DNA of 64,000 nucleotides from Tropicimonas sp. IMCC34043. GTDB lineage: Bacteria > Pseudomonadota > Alphaproteobacteria > Rhodobacterales > Rhodobacteraceae. Made by a program: the position numbers and the translations under genes. Numbering within the stretch: position 1 is the stretch's first letter; each line of letters starts with the position of its first letter. The notes under the pieces are model-generated. The model worked only from the letters and a program-made list of their open reading frames with translations, was not told the origin of the DNA and did not search any database. Where the stretch lies: NCBI RefSeq assembly GCF_003390845.1, contig NZ_QMEK01000006.1:206204-270203 (forward strand), read 5' to 3'. Shown piece by piece: positions 51,480 through 59,884 of the stretch.

Positions 51480-53150
51480 GTGTTTCGGCTATTTAGGGCC
51501 GAGGTCGAACGGGTCCGAGGATACCACACCGGCGAACGACTTGTGCTGGATGCTTCGTACGCTTCAGCCCCAGGAACGTATCTTCACGAACGCATGCATG
51601 GAAGAATATTTCGTGAAACCGCCGACGGGAGGCTTCACCTCCTCACACTGCTGGCCCTTGGCGATGCCGAATACAGCGCAGAGCATGCTCGGCTGGAGCG
51701 CTTGAACGAATTCTTGATCGACGATACCCGATTAGGGCATGAACGTGCGGCAACTTTTCTGGGTATTATTTCTTTACCAAATAAAGAAGAGGCGGAGAGG
51801 GAAAAATCTCAGCTCCCAGAAGCTTACCGATCATACTATGAATTCTTTTCCGAAGTACTTTCAGATCTGGGCTCAACCTACCTTAAGTTTTGCGGGGCAT
51901 ATGCCGTAACCAGATTTGCCTTCAATTCACGCCGGCTTTTGGCATTCGGCGATCTCGGCTTGGACGGCATTTCGGAGATGAGGCATATTCCTGGCCCGTC
52001 TGCGCGAATGGAGGTTGCAGTCGCGAAGCTGTTTCGCCGACAACGCTTCTTGAACAAGCGATCATCGGTTCTCTTCAATGTCATCGAAGCTACCCAACGA
52101 AGCTATTCGGGAACACTTATCCAGGGTCTCGACATTTATGACGATGCAGTTTGGGAGGCCCATCAGGACAAGCTTATTGATTTCGAGGTCTCACTACAAA
52201 ATGCGATATTCAAAAAACTGTGTGAGATAGCTGATGAGCAAGACTTCTCGCACAGATTCGAGACCATGCCGACTTTTTTCCAGGGCGCGATTGATCGTCT
52301 CCACTTAGTAGATTTTCCGGAAACTTCGGGCATTTATGCGCGAAGCTCTCTTCTGGAAACTCATGGATTTAGCGCCCTGCTGAGCGCAGCATATGAAGCT
52401 GATGAAGTTGTAATAAATCGATCAAGACCAAAGCATGTCTATGCCGACGTTGGGGGTTTGCTAACTCTGGTCAAAAATAATTCAGGAAACCATTTGGTAC
52501 TTGTTCTTGTCCGTAAGCAGGAAAGTGAGACCGAGTTTACGCTCAACCTTTCGTTTTCGAAGAATCCAGCGCGGCCCCGCCATCGCGACGCGAGCCGGCC
52601 AGTGTTAATTTCGAGTGATACCGCGAATGCACTTATCTGGGTGATTAATGAGGAACTGCGCGAAGAGGGGCAATGTCCAAACGCACCCATTATATTGGTT
52701 GTAGACTTCATGAGCGACCGGAGCACCCAGATTAATCGGGGTAGACCCATTGATGAGCTGAGAAAACCTGAAGACATCTCCTCAACCCCGATAAAAAATG
52801 CTCTAAGCGTGGAGCACGCAAGCTATTTGCAAGTTGGTGCAATATATTATGCTAGAAGGTTTTGGACTGATGTCATCTCTAGTGTTCGAGGCCTCTACAG
52901 TGGATCGAATAGAACGGTCTATGACGTAGAGCACAAGAAAGAGGCTCGCATTTCAGTACATATGCTTGAAGCTATTGAAAATGATGTGTCCTTTCTGGCA
53001 TTTATGCCCAATTATATCGATGAGAATTATCTGCACTTGGCGAACGCGTTGGTGTCCAGAGGTGATCTTATCGCACACAACAATCTCGAGGTCTCCGTTA
53101 CTGGAATACATCTCATAAATGCCATCTGGAATTCATACGAGGAGATTTGA
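51480..53150 (+). CDS. Large protein with an HERMH motif, unknown function
   Basis: The 556-residue product starts at GTG 51480. Near its N terminus, TYLHERMHGRIF has the form HExxH (residues 36-40), but a third zinc ligand is not obvious. The middle part includes LLTLVKNNSGNHLVLVLVRK and the acidic motif PIILVVDFMSD, which look like a Rossmann-like alpha/beta domain. The rest is helical. No family is recognised. The low GC and position next to attR, the usual place for swappable cargo, suggest a recently gained system with the 51102 gene. Confidence 0.55.
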   Translation: MFRLFRAEVERVRGYHTGERLVLDASYASAPGTYLHERMHGRIFRETADGRLHLLTLLALGDAEYSAEHARLERLNEFLIDDTRLGHERAATFLGIISLPNKEEAEREKSQLPEAYRSYYEFFSEVLSDLGSTYLKFCGAYAVTRFAFNSRRLLAFGDLGLDGISEMRHIPGPSARMEVAVAKLFRRQRFLNKRSSVLFNVIEATQRSYSGTLIQGLDIYDDAVWEAHQDKLIDFEVSLQNAIFKKLCEIADEQDFSHRFETMPTFFQGAIDRLHLVDFPETSGIYARSSLLETHGFSALLSAAYEADEVVINRSRPKHVYADVGGLLTLVKNNSGNHLVLVLVRKQESETEFTLNLSFSKNPARPRHRDASRPVLISSDTANALIWVINEELREEGQCPNAPIILVVDFMSDRSTQINRGRPIDELRKPEDISSTPIKNALSVEHASYLQVGAIYYARRFWTDVISSVRGLYSGSNRTVYDVEHKKEARISVHMLEAIENDVSFLAFMPNYIDENYLHLANALVSRGDLIAHNNLEVSVTGIHLINAIWNSYEEI

Positions 53151-53397
53151 CTGAAGCGTGCCTGCGACCAATGAAACAGTCGCCGATGCAGAGGTTGTTG
53201 CGCTGCTGGTGCAACAACTCACTAAGGCGTGCGCAACTGCTTTCCTTGCTATCCCGTGAGCGAGATCGTGTCGTGTTCAATCGAAGCCCTCAAGAGAGCT
53301 CGAATCTGTCAATCGCGGCAGAATGCCCCGTCCAGACCGGTCGCGAGCATCTGCGCTGATTTATTGTGTGCTACCGGAAAATCCGGTCTCGGCCCGT
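53151..53397. other. Island right-end spacer
   Basis: No gene is supported here. Short frames exist but have no ribosome site or recognisable product. The stretch leads into the right arm repeat. Confidence 0.45.
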
Positions 53398-53416
53398 TGG
53401 AAGCATTGTGGAAGCA
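53398..53416 (+). repeat. Tandem TGGAAGCA repeat, candidate integrase arm site (right)
   Basis: TGGAAGCA occurs at 53398-53405 and 53409-53416, with the same 11-base period as the left pair at 12125-12143; surrounding bases (CCG before, GAGGCCGAA after) are also partly shared with the left end. Confidence 0.5.
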
Positions 53417-53547
53417 CGAGGCCGAAAACCGCTGCGCAATCCTGACAGATCGTGCGAAGCGGAGCATCGGCTCCGGGATCGGCAAGTGTCGGAAACTGCG
53501 CAAGAACTCGCGGTTCCGAGTGATTGTTCATGGTTCGTTCGGCACGA

Positions 53548-53594
53548 CTCATAACCTGAAGGTCGTAGGTTCAAATCCTACCCCCGCAACCAAA
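53548..53594 (+). repeat. attR core: second copy of the 47-bp tRNA-fMet 3' segment
   Basis: Identical to 12013-12059. It holds the anticodon loop through the CCA end but not the 5' half of the tRNA, so it cannot fold into a tRNA. It marks the right border of the island. Confidence 0.92.
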
Positions 53595-53615
53595 AATCAA
53601 AGACAATGTCAAAGA

Positions 53616-53646
53616 CTTGAAGTCGGCTTCGGCCGATCAAGTTTTT
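53616..53646 (+). terminator. Original tRNA-fMet terminator, now separated from its gene
   Basis: A stem of CTTGA...TCGGC and GCCGA-TCAAG with a TTCG loop and a two-base bulge is followed by TTTTT. It lies 22 bases after attR on the host side, the right place for the tRNA's own terminator before the island entered. Confidence 0.75.
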
Positions 53647-53866
53647 GATGGCGCGTTTTACTTCAACGCCACATCAACGTTTGACGAGTCCTCCAGCCAA
53701 CCCGCTGGTCGGCTGAAAGCCGAGCGTCCAATGCGTCCAATCTCACAAACCGTCGAGGCCCCCAGCGCAACGCGCTTCGTTACCACCGACAGCATTCCGC
53801 ATGAGACCAACGCTATCGGTTTCGGCAGCATGATTGGCCAGGCCGCCCGTGGCCTCGAAGAAAGTC

Positions 53867-53898
53867 TTGACCTTCCCACCGGTGGAAGGCCGTAGCCT
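53867..53898 (+). promoter_or_regulatory. CueR-type metal-responsive promoter of the copper ATPase gene
   Basis: TTGACC (-35, 53867-53872) is followed by the dyad CCTTCC-N6-GGAAGG (53871-53889) and TAGCCT (-10, 53893-53898), with an overlong 20-base spacer. This is the architecture of CueR-regulated copA promoters, where the MerR-family activator twists the DNA when copper binds. No cueR gene is in the window. Confidence 0.7.
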
Positions 53899-53928
53899 GA
53901 GCAATATGCGAACAAACTGGACGGGAAA

Positions 53929-56286
53929 ATGAACGCTTCATCTGCCTCCCATTCGAGCCATTCTGCCTCAGTAACCATCTACACCTGCCCGATGCACCCG
54001 GAGGTCCGGCAGGACGGTCCGGGTAAGTGCCCGAAATGTGGGATGCACTTGGTTCCGGAGAGCGAGGCCGAAAAACACGCCGGTCACGATCATCACGCCC
54101 ATACGCACCAGGGACATTCCGCTCAAGCCGACGATGACTACGACACGGTTCCCGACGGGTATCACGGGCCGGTCTATACCTGCCCGATGCACCCCGAAGT
54201 GCGCCAGACCCATTCCGGTTCCTGCCCGATCTGCGGGATGGGGCTCGAACTGGAGTCCTCGGCGATGCTGGACGAGGGGCCGAATCCCGAGCTTGTCGAT
54301 TTCACCCGGCGGTTCTGGGTCGGCACGGCTCTGACGATCCCGCTCCTTATCCTCACGATGGGTCCATATCTGGGTTTCCCCGGGGTTCGGGATGTCTTTG
54401 GCGAACGGGGCACGCTCTGGCTCGAACTGGCGCTCGGCACGCCCGTCGTCCTCTGGTGCGGCTGGCCATTCCTCGTGCGGGGCTGGATCTCGTTCCGGAC
54501 GATGAAGCTCAACATGTTCTCGCTGATCGCCATGGGCGTGTCGGCCGCCTGGCTCTTCAGCGTCGTGGCGGTGCTCGCGCCGGGCATCTTCCCCGATGGG
54601 TTCCGCAGCGCGGAGGGCCATGTCGGCGTCTATTTCGAGGCGGCGGCGGTGATCGTGACGCTGGTGCTCCTCGGTCAGGTGATGGAACTCCGGGCGCGCG
54701 AGGGCACCGGCAAGGCGATCCGTGCGCTGCTCGATCTTGCGGCCAAAACGGCGCGGATCCTCCGGGAGGACGGGAGCGAGGAGGAAATCCCGCTCGAGCT
54801 CGTCAGGGTCGGCGATCGGCTTCGGGTGCGCCCCGGAGACAAGGTGCCGGTCGACGGCATCGTGCTCGACGGCCGGTCCTCGGTCGACGAGAGCATGATC
54901 ACCGGCGAGCCGGTTCCGGTGGAAAAGGTGGCGGGCGAGCCGGTCACCGGCGCGACGATCAACGGCACCGGCTCGTTGGTGATCGAGGCGCAGCGGGTGG
55001 GCGCGGACACGACGCTCAGCCAGATCGTCGAGATGGTGTCGAACGCCCAGCGCTCGCGCGCGCCGATCCAGAAATACGCCGACAAGGTCGCGGGCTATTT
55101 CGTTCCCGCCGTCATCGCCATAGCGGTGCTCGCCTTCATCGGCTGGGCCGCCTGGGGACCGTCGCCCGCGCTGTCCTACGCGCTCATCTCTGCGGTTGCG
55201 GTGTTGATCATCGCCTGTCCCTGTGCGCTTGGCCTGGCCACGCCGATGTCGATCATGACTGCGACGGGCCGCGGCGCGCAGGCCGGCGTGCTGATCAGGA
55301 ACGCCGAGGCGCTCGAACGGTTCGAGAAGGTGGACACGCTGATCGTCGACAAGACCGGAACCCTGACCGAAGGCAAGCCGCGGCTCGTTGGCGTCTTCCC
55401 GCAACCGGGCCACGACGAGGCGGAGGTGCTGCGCCTCGCGGCAACGCTCGAGAAGGGGTCGGAACACCCGCTAGCCGAAGCCATCGTGGCGGGTGCGCAG
55501 GACCGGGACGTGAAGCTGGGCGAGGCGGGCGATTTCGAGGCCGTCACCGGCAAGGGCGTCAAGGGCACGGTGGATGGCAGAGCCGTCGCGCTTGGCAACC
55601 TCAGGTTGGTACAGGACCTCGGGCTCGAAGCCGCCGATCTGACCGAAACGGCGAACGCCCGCCGGGACGATGGTGAAACGGTCATGTTCGTGGTGGTCGA
55701 TGGCGAGATCGCGGGCCTCGTCAGCGTCGCCGATCCAGTGAAGGATACGACACCGAAGGCGCTCAGGGCGCTGCACGAGCTCGGCTTCCGCATCATTATG
55801 GCTACCGGCGACAACGAACGGACGGCGCGGGCCGTCGCCGCGCGGCTCGGTATCGACGAAATCCGGGCGGACGTGCTGCCAGCCGACAAGGCGTCGATAA
55901 TCCGCGAACTCCAGGCGGGCGGGGCGAAGGTCGCCATGGCCGGGGACGGCGTGAACGACGCGCCCGCCCTCGCGCAGGCCGACGTCGGCATCGCGATGGG
56001 CACGGGCGCCGACGTGGCGATCGAGAGCGCAGGGTTCACCCTGGTGAAGGGCAATCTCGATGGCATCGTCCGCGCGCGCCGTCTGGCGCAGGCCACGATG
56101 CGCAACATCCGCCAGAACCTGTTCTTCGCTCTGATCTACAACGCCGTCGGGGTGCCGATCGCGGCGGGCGTGCTGTTCCCGTTTCTCGGCATTCTGATCA
56201 GCCCGATGTTCGCCGCCTTCGCGATGAGCGCCTCGTCGATCTCGGTGGTGCTGAACGCACTCCGGCTCAGGCGAGCCGAGATCTGA
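53929..56286 (+). CDS. Copper-exporting P1B-type ATPase
   Basis: The 785-residue pump moves copper from cytoplasm to periplasm. Two N-terminal heavy-metal-binding domains of the [11 protein letters not shown] type (residues about 17-45 and 83-110) replace the usual GMTCxxC domains and a His-rich linker ([14 protein letters not shown]) lies between. The transport core has CPC in [13 protein letters not shown] (about 429), the phosphorylation site DKTGTLTEG (about 474), the HP locus SEHPLAE and [10 protein letters not shown] (about 671). About eight membrane segments are present. A CueR-type promoter sits in front. Silver could also be a substrate. Confidence 0.92.
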   Translation: MNASSASHSSHSASVTIYTCPMHPEVRQDGPGKCPKCGMHLVPESEAEKHAGHDHHAHTHQGHSAQADDDYDTVPDGYHGPVYTCPMHPEVRQTHSGSCPICGMGLELESSAMLDEGPNPELVDFTRRFWVGTALTIPLLILTMGPYLGFPGVRDVFGERGTLWLELALGTPVVLWCGWPFLVRGWISFRTMKLNMFSLIAMGVSAAWLFSVVAVLAPGIFPDGFRSAEGHVGVYFEAAAVIVTLVLLGQVMELRAREGTGKAIRALLDLAAKTARILREDGSEEEIPLELVRVGDRLRVRPGDKVPVDGIVLDGRSSVDESMITGEPVPVEKVAGEPVTGATINGTGSLVIEAQRVGADTTLSQIVEMVSNAQRSRAPIQKYADKVAGYFVPAVIAIAVLAFIGWAAWGPSPALSYALISAVAVLIIACPCALGLATPMSIMTATGRGAQAGVLIRNAEALERFEKVDTLIVDKTGTLTEGKPRLVGVFPQPGHDEAEVLRLAATLEKGSEHPLAEAIVAGAQDRDVKLGEAGDFEAVTGKGVKGTVDGRAVALGNLRLVQDLGLEAADLTETANARRDDGETVMFVVVDGEIAGLVSVADPVKDTTPKALRALHELGFRIIMATGDNERTARAVAARLGIDEIRADVLPADKASIIRELQAGGAKVAMAGDGVNDAPALAQADVGIAMGTGADVAIESAGFTLVKGNLDGIVRARRLAQATMRNIRQNLFFALIYNAVGVPIAAGVLFPFLGILISPMFAAFAMSASSISVVLNALRLRRAEI

Positions 56287-56290
56287 AGGC

Positions 56291-56323
56291 GGCCGGCCGC
56301 TCGGGTTCACCCGGCGGCCGGCC
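56291..56323. terminator. Bidirectional hairpin between convergent genes
   Basis: GGCCGGCCGC-T-CGGG pairs with CCCG-GCGGCCGGCC around a four-base loop. It lies right after the copper ATPase stop and six bases before the end of the convergent cbtA gene. Confidence 0.7.
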
Positions 56324-56328
56324 AATGT

Positions 56329-57012
56329 TCAGCCCAGATCTTCCGGTGCGTTCCTCCGCAGCCAGGCAAGAATCGCGCCGAGCATGACCCACCCGGCAAG
56401 GCCGGCGCCGAGGGCGCGGCTGGCAAACAGGGCCGCGATCTCCTGCGGCACAGGGCCTTCGAAATGCTCCGGTTGCGGTGCCCCGATGACGTGCGGCGCC
56501 AGAAGCAGAACCACAGCTGCGGGCACGCGCCAATGCCCACGGCCGAAGGCCAGCAGCCAGAGCGCAACCGCAGTGACGGCGACGGTCGCATACCACCAGA
56601 CTTGCCGGTCCGAGAGGTCGACATGGGCAGATCCAGGCACCTCTGGCGGCAGGGAGAAGGCGGGCGCAAGCTGCGCCGCCACGAAGCCGCAAACGCCCCA
56701 GACCGCACCTTCCCGGGGCGAAATGGATGCGCCATCCGCAGTTGCCAGGGCCATCGCGGCCGAAAGCAACAGCCCGTATCCGGCAAAGATCAGCATGGAA
56801 AACAACAGGCTCAGCCCGTCACGCACCGGGTCGATCCCGCTCCATTCCAGCTGCGCCGAAACCGCCTCTGCCCCACGATGCACCAGTTCGCCTGTCTCGT
56901 AGAGTTCGGCGTGGAGCAGCACCGGCTGCACGAATGAAAGCTGCAGCAGGCCCGTAAGCAGGCCCGCTGCAGCCCCAGCGACAATGCCGCTGGTCAGACT
57001 TTTCGCGATCAT
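56329..57012 (-). CDS. cbtA: Cobalt transporter subunit CbtA
   Basis: The 227-residue product has five to six membrane segments and the CbtA pattern of histidine-bearing helices (LLHAELYETGELVHRG, VWGVCGFVAAQLAPAFSLPP, APHVIGAPQPEHFEG). CbtA and CbtB are a predicted cobalt uptake system controlled by vitamin B12. It follows cbtB by three bases on the same strand, and a cobalamin riboswitch precedes both. Confidence 0.88.
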   Translation of the reverse strand: MIAKSLTSGIVAGAAAGLLTGLLQLSFVQPVLLHAELYETGELVHRGAEAVSAQLEWSGIDPVRDGLSLLFSMLIFAGYGLLLSAAMALATADGASISPREGAVWGVCGFVAAQLAPAFSLPPEVPGSAHVDLSDRQVWWYATVAVTAVALWLLAFGRGHWRVPAAVVLLLAPHVIGAPQPEHFEGPVPQEIAALFASRALGAGLAGWVMLGAILAWLRRNAPEDLG

Positions 57013-57015
57013 AGA

Positions 57016-57192
57016 TTAGTGGCAGACAAAGCCGTTGGCGTGGCGCACGTCGTGGGCGGCGGCATGCAGGGCCGATGCCTGGACATTGCCGGCGATGGTG
57101 ATGAGCCCCAGCCCGAGAATGCCGCAGACGAGGGCGGCGGCCTGACGGCTGGAAATGTCGAAGAGCGCCTTCCGGCGAAGTGCAGTGATCAT
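57016..57192 (-). CDS. cbtB: Cobalt transporter subunit CbtB
   Basis: The 58-residue product has one membrane segment (ALVCGILGLGLITIAG) and a C-terminal metal-binding tail HAAAHDVRHANGFVCH, as in CbtB proteins. ATG 57192 follows an AGGAGC-containing ribosome site. The gene is transcribed from the riboswitch leader at 57239-57425, so it should be off when cobalamin is plentiful. Confidence 0.85.
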   Translation of the reverse strand: MITALRRKALFDISSRQAAALVCGILGLGLITIAGNVQASALHAAAHDVRHANGFVCH

Positions 57193-57238
57193 GGTTTTGC
57201 TCCTGTGGCTGTCACACCCGACAGCATCGAGTTTCAAC

Positions 57239-57425
57239 GATCCGGCAGGTCTCCTGGCTCGCGGGTCGTCATGGGGGCCTGCCTTCCCTGCACGGGGCAA
57301 GTGGCATCATAGGCCCGCACTCGCCGCTGACAGTCGCGGGGGCGGCTTCGGACGGGGCGGCCCGACATGGGTTCCGTCCCTCCGAATTCCCTCTTCGTCT
57401 CCCGGCACTTTGTGCCTGATGGGAG
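57239..57425 (-). promoter_or_regulatory. Cobalamin (B12) riboswitch
   Basis: Read on the minus strand, the leader of cbtB contains the conserved blocks in order: GGGAATTCGG-like start, GCCGCCCCCGCGACTGT, GCCACTTG, GGGAAGGC and the final GAGCCAGGAGACCTGCC. These are the B12-box elements of cobalamin riboswitches. The end lies about 47 bases before the cbtB start, so control is likely at translation or by a short expression platform. Outer limits are approximate. Confidence 0.9.
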
Positions 57426-57609
57426 AACCGGATCGTCTGGTCTTACCTTTGGGAAAGGTGTTCGGGCAAGCCATTTATGAGTGCCGTGCAGCGGCGAAGG
57501 CCTCCGGCGCGTTGGCATTGCAGGGGGATGCCGGGCGCGCAACCGGCGACCGGAAGACGCTCCTCAAGGAAATGGCTCGTCCGAACGTCTCCCGGTTTCC
57601 GCAGCGCCA
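57426..57609. other. Gap upstream of the riboswitch
   Basis: No gene is visible. It should hold the promoter for the cbtBA leader and the downstream region of the small membrane protein gene at 57610. Confidence 0.4.
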
Positions 57610-57726
57610 TCACCGCATCAGGTACTTGAAAAGCGCGACGATCGCCAAAAGCAGCAGGATGACCAGCAAGATCATCCAGAAGCCGCCGAAGGCCATTCCC
57701 CAGCCATATCCGTATCCACCCATCAT
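57610..57726 (-). CDS. 38-residue membrane peptide with Gly/Tyr-rich start
   Basis: The frame reads MMGGYGYGWGMAFGGF, then WMILLVILLLLAIVALF and a short basic end (KYLMR). It is a single-pass membrane peptide. AAAGGA lies eight bases before the ATG. Short proteins of this form (a GYGWG-like start and one helix) are common beside copper-resistance and multicopper genes; I know no proven function. Too short for most gene callers. Confidence 0.65.
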   Translation of the reverse strand: MMGGYGYGWGMAFGGFWMILLVILLLLAIVALFKYLMR

Positions 57727-57782
57727 CGCTAAGTCCTTTCATGTCGCGAGCGCACCGCATGGCGATGCGCTCCAGTACCGGT

Positions 57783-58112
57783 TCAATTGCGCCAGTTCGT
57801 GCCGTGGCCATGCCAGAATCCGCGCCACCAGCCGCCACCCTGGCGCGGAGCCCCGTCGAAGCCTTGCATCATCTGCGGGCCGTGGCCGGCGGCCGGGCCC
57901 GGCATACCGTTGACCGAAGGGCCGTATGCCCCTGTGCCGGGAACGGCGCCGCAGGGTGGCACCGTGTTTCCTGCGCTTGCACAAGGTGGTGTCTGCTGTC
58001 CGGTCCATCCGGGCGCTTGGCTGTTGCCGGGGCCCGGGCCGTGGGCAATGGCGAGCGAAGGCATCGCAATCGCGGCAACGATCAGCAAGTTGCGTGTCAG
58101 GACGTGAGTCAT
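57783..58112 (-). CDS. Exported Gly/Pro/His-rich small protein
   Basis: The 109-residue product has a signal peptide (residues 1-23, ending SLAIAHG) and a low-complexity mature part rich in G, P, H and Q, with two cysteines (TPPCASAGNTVPPCG), a QMMQ pair and the ending GFWHGHGTNWRN. The histidines and methionines could bind copper. It lies between the 38-residue peptide and the EF-hand protein gene on the same strand. No family is known to me. Confidence 0.6.
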   Translation of the reverse strand: MTHVLTRNLLIVAAIAMPSLAIAHGPGPGNSQAPGWTGQQTPPCASAGNTVPPCGAVPGTGAYGPSVNGMPGPAAGHGPQMMQGFDGAPRQGGGWWRGFWHGHGTNWRN

Positions 58113-58140
58113 TCTCTGTCTCCTTTCCTGCGGCGAGGTT

Positions 58141-58166
58141 CGGTCGGCCCGGGTGCGGGCCGACCG
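58141..58166 (-). terminator. Hairpin after the EF-hand protein gene
   Basis: CGGTCGGCCCG and CGGGCCGACCG form an 11-bp stem with a four-base loop, 10 bases past the stop of the minus-strand gene at 58176. It probably limits readthrough into the 58112 gene. Confidence 0.65.
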
Positions 58167-58175
58167 TCGGGTCGA

Positions 58176-58988
58176 TCAGTTGTTGCCTTCGGGCCCGGCC
58201 GTATCACTGCGATCCTGCGGCCATGGGCAGTCCTGCGAGAAGGTGGCGCGGCGGCTCTGCATCTGGGCCATCCATTCGGCGGGCGCCGCGATCTCGTCCT
58301 GTGTCACCTGGCCATCGCCGTCCGCGTCGAGTGCCTGGAAGCGGTCCACCATCTGCGGGCGGATCGCCTTGTCGTAGAGCGCCTGGAACTCCTCCAGCGA
58401 GAGGGTGCCGTCGCTGTTGCTGTCGTATTCCGCCAGCGCGGCCTGCATACCGTTGCGGGCTTCGTCAGAGCTCACCGTGCCGTCACCATCGGCGTCGAGG
58501 TCGCCGAACAGGGCGCCCATCATGCCGGGGCCACCCATCATGCCGGGGCCAAACGACCCGCCCATCATGCCCATGCCGGGCGCACGGCCCATCATGCCGG
58601 GGCCGCCAAAGCCACCCATCTGGCTGTGCATCTGGCTGTGCATCTCCATCATGTGTTCCATGAAGTCGGCATCACCCATCATGGCCGGTCCCATTCCGCC
58701 ATAGCCGCCCGGGCCACGCATCATGCCCGGACCACCTTGCGCGCCGCCCATCATCGGGCCGGGGCCACCCTGCCAGTTGCCCATCATCGTGCCCGGTCCG
58801 CCTTGCGCGCCGTTCATCATCGGGCCAGAGCCACCTTGCCAGCCGCCCATCATCGCGCCGGGGCCGCCCTGCGGTCCCTGTGCCCAGCCACTGCCCTGTG
58901 GCCCGTGGGCCAACGCCGGAATGGTCACCGCTGCGCCAACTGCGGTGAAGGCGACCAGTGCGATTGCGAGTTTCCCTAAGCGTTTCAT
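58176..58988 (-). CDS. Exported Met-rich EF-hand protein
   Basis: A signal peptide (residues 1-27, ending PALAHG) precedes a long Gly/Met/Pro repeat region (about residues 30-165) built of GGPGMM and GGAQGGPGT-like units, with an inner HMMEMHSQMHSQM stretch. The C-terminal third has EF-hand-like calcium loops, among them DLDADGDGTVSSDE, DSNSDGTLSLEE and DADGDGQVTQDE. Methionine clusters bind Cu(I) in periplasmic proteins such as CopC/PcoC and CopK, so this is likely a copper-buffering protein with calcium-stabilised domains. Its gene is divergent from the two-component system, which may regulate it. Confidence 0.7.
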   Translation of the reverse strand: MKRLGKLAIALVAFTAVGAAVTIPALAHGPQGSGWAQGPQGGPGAMMGGWQGGSGPMMNGAQGGPGTMMGNWQGGPGPMMGGAQGGPGMMRGPGGYGGMGPAMMGDADFMEHMMEMHSQMHSQMGGFGGPGMMGRAPGMGMMGGSFGPGMMGGPGMMGALFGDLDADGDGTVSSDEARNGMQAALAEYDSNSDGTLSLEEFQALYDKAIRPQMVDRFQALDADGDGQVTQDEIAAPAEWMAQMQSRRATFSQDCPWPQDRSDTAGPEGNN

Positions 58989-59161
58989 GACCACGTCTCC
59001 TGTGTGTCGTCGTTCTGATGAGCTCAATCTGGGGGATGCCTGTCGCAGCATGATCCCGAAAGCGAAGAGATTTGTATCGGTTTGTCGCAACGTCCGGGCC
59101 CTGTTACCTGCTGCGACCATTTTCGGCCCGCGTGCCGGCGCGGATGCGCTATGCAGGAGGC

Positions 59162-59884
59162 ATGACGGACGCACCGCACATCCTTGTTGTCGACGACCAC
59201 CGCGAAATCCGCGATGCCGTCAGCCGGTATCTGGAGCGCAACGGCATGCGCGCCAGCACGGCGCGCGACTCCGTGGAGATGGACGCGAAGCTCAAGACCG
59301 GCCGCTTCGACCTCGTCGTGCTCGACGTCATGATGCCGGGCGAGGATGGGATATCGGTGTGCCGTCGGTTGAGCGCGGAGGGCACCATTCCGATCCTCAT
59401 GCTGACGGCGCTCGGAGAGGAGACCGACCGGATCGTCGGGCTTGAAGTCGGCGCCGACGACTACCTGCCCAAGCCCTTCAACCCGAGAGAACTTCTGGCG
59501 CGGATCAAGGCGATCCTTCGGCGCAGCGGCAGGGCGGAGCCACATGCCGGCACCCTGTCCAGCCGCCGGGTGCAGTTCGCGGGCTGGACGCTCGACACCG
59601 ACCGGCAAGAGCTGCGCCATGCCGACGGACGCGAGGTCCACCTGACCACGGCGGAATTCCGTCTGCTGACGGTCTTTCTCGAACGTCCCCGCTTCGTGCT
59701 GAGCCGCGATCAACTGCTGGACCTGACCTCCGGCCGATCCGCCCATGTCTTCGACCGCACCATCGACAACCAGGTGAGCCGCCTGCGCAGGAAGATCGAG
59801 GAGGACCCGGCGCGGCCGGGCCTGATCACCACCGTCCGGGGCGGCGGCTACAGCTTTGCCGCCGACGTGAAGGTCGAGACATGA
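59162..59884 (+). CDS. OmpR-family response regulator
   Basis: The 240-residue product has a receiver domain (acidic pair D11-D12, phosphorylation site D55 in VVLDVMMPGEDG, and the lysine in PKPFNP near 105) and a winged-helix effector domain (about 135-235; TTAEFRLLTVFLERP, VFDRTIDNQVSRLRRKIE). GCAGGAGG at 59153-59160 supports ATG 59162. The stop overlaps the sensor gene start by ATGA. The likely targets are the divergent Met-rich protein gene and nearby copper genes. Confidence 0.9.
   Translation: MTDAPHILVVDDHREIRDAVSRYLERNGMRASTARDSVEMDAKLKTGRFDLVVLDVMMPGEDGISVCRRLSAEGTIPILMLTALGEETDRIVGLEVGADDYLPKPFNPRELLARIKAILRRSGRAEPHAGTLSSRRVQFAGWTLDTDRQELRHADGREVHLTTAEFRLLTVFLERPRFVLSRDQLLDLTSGRSAHVFDRTIDNQVSRLRRKIEEDPARPGLITTVRGGGYSFAADVKVET

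Noticed and set aside
53548..53592. Second tRNA-Met gene
   Set aside because: Only the 3' half from the anticodon loop is present; the 5' acceptor strand and D arm are missing. It is the attR copy.
53617..53895. 92-codon frame before the copper ATPase
   Set aside because: It runs through the tRNA terminator and the CueR-type promoter, so it is very unlikely to be translated.
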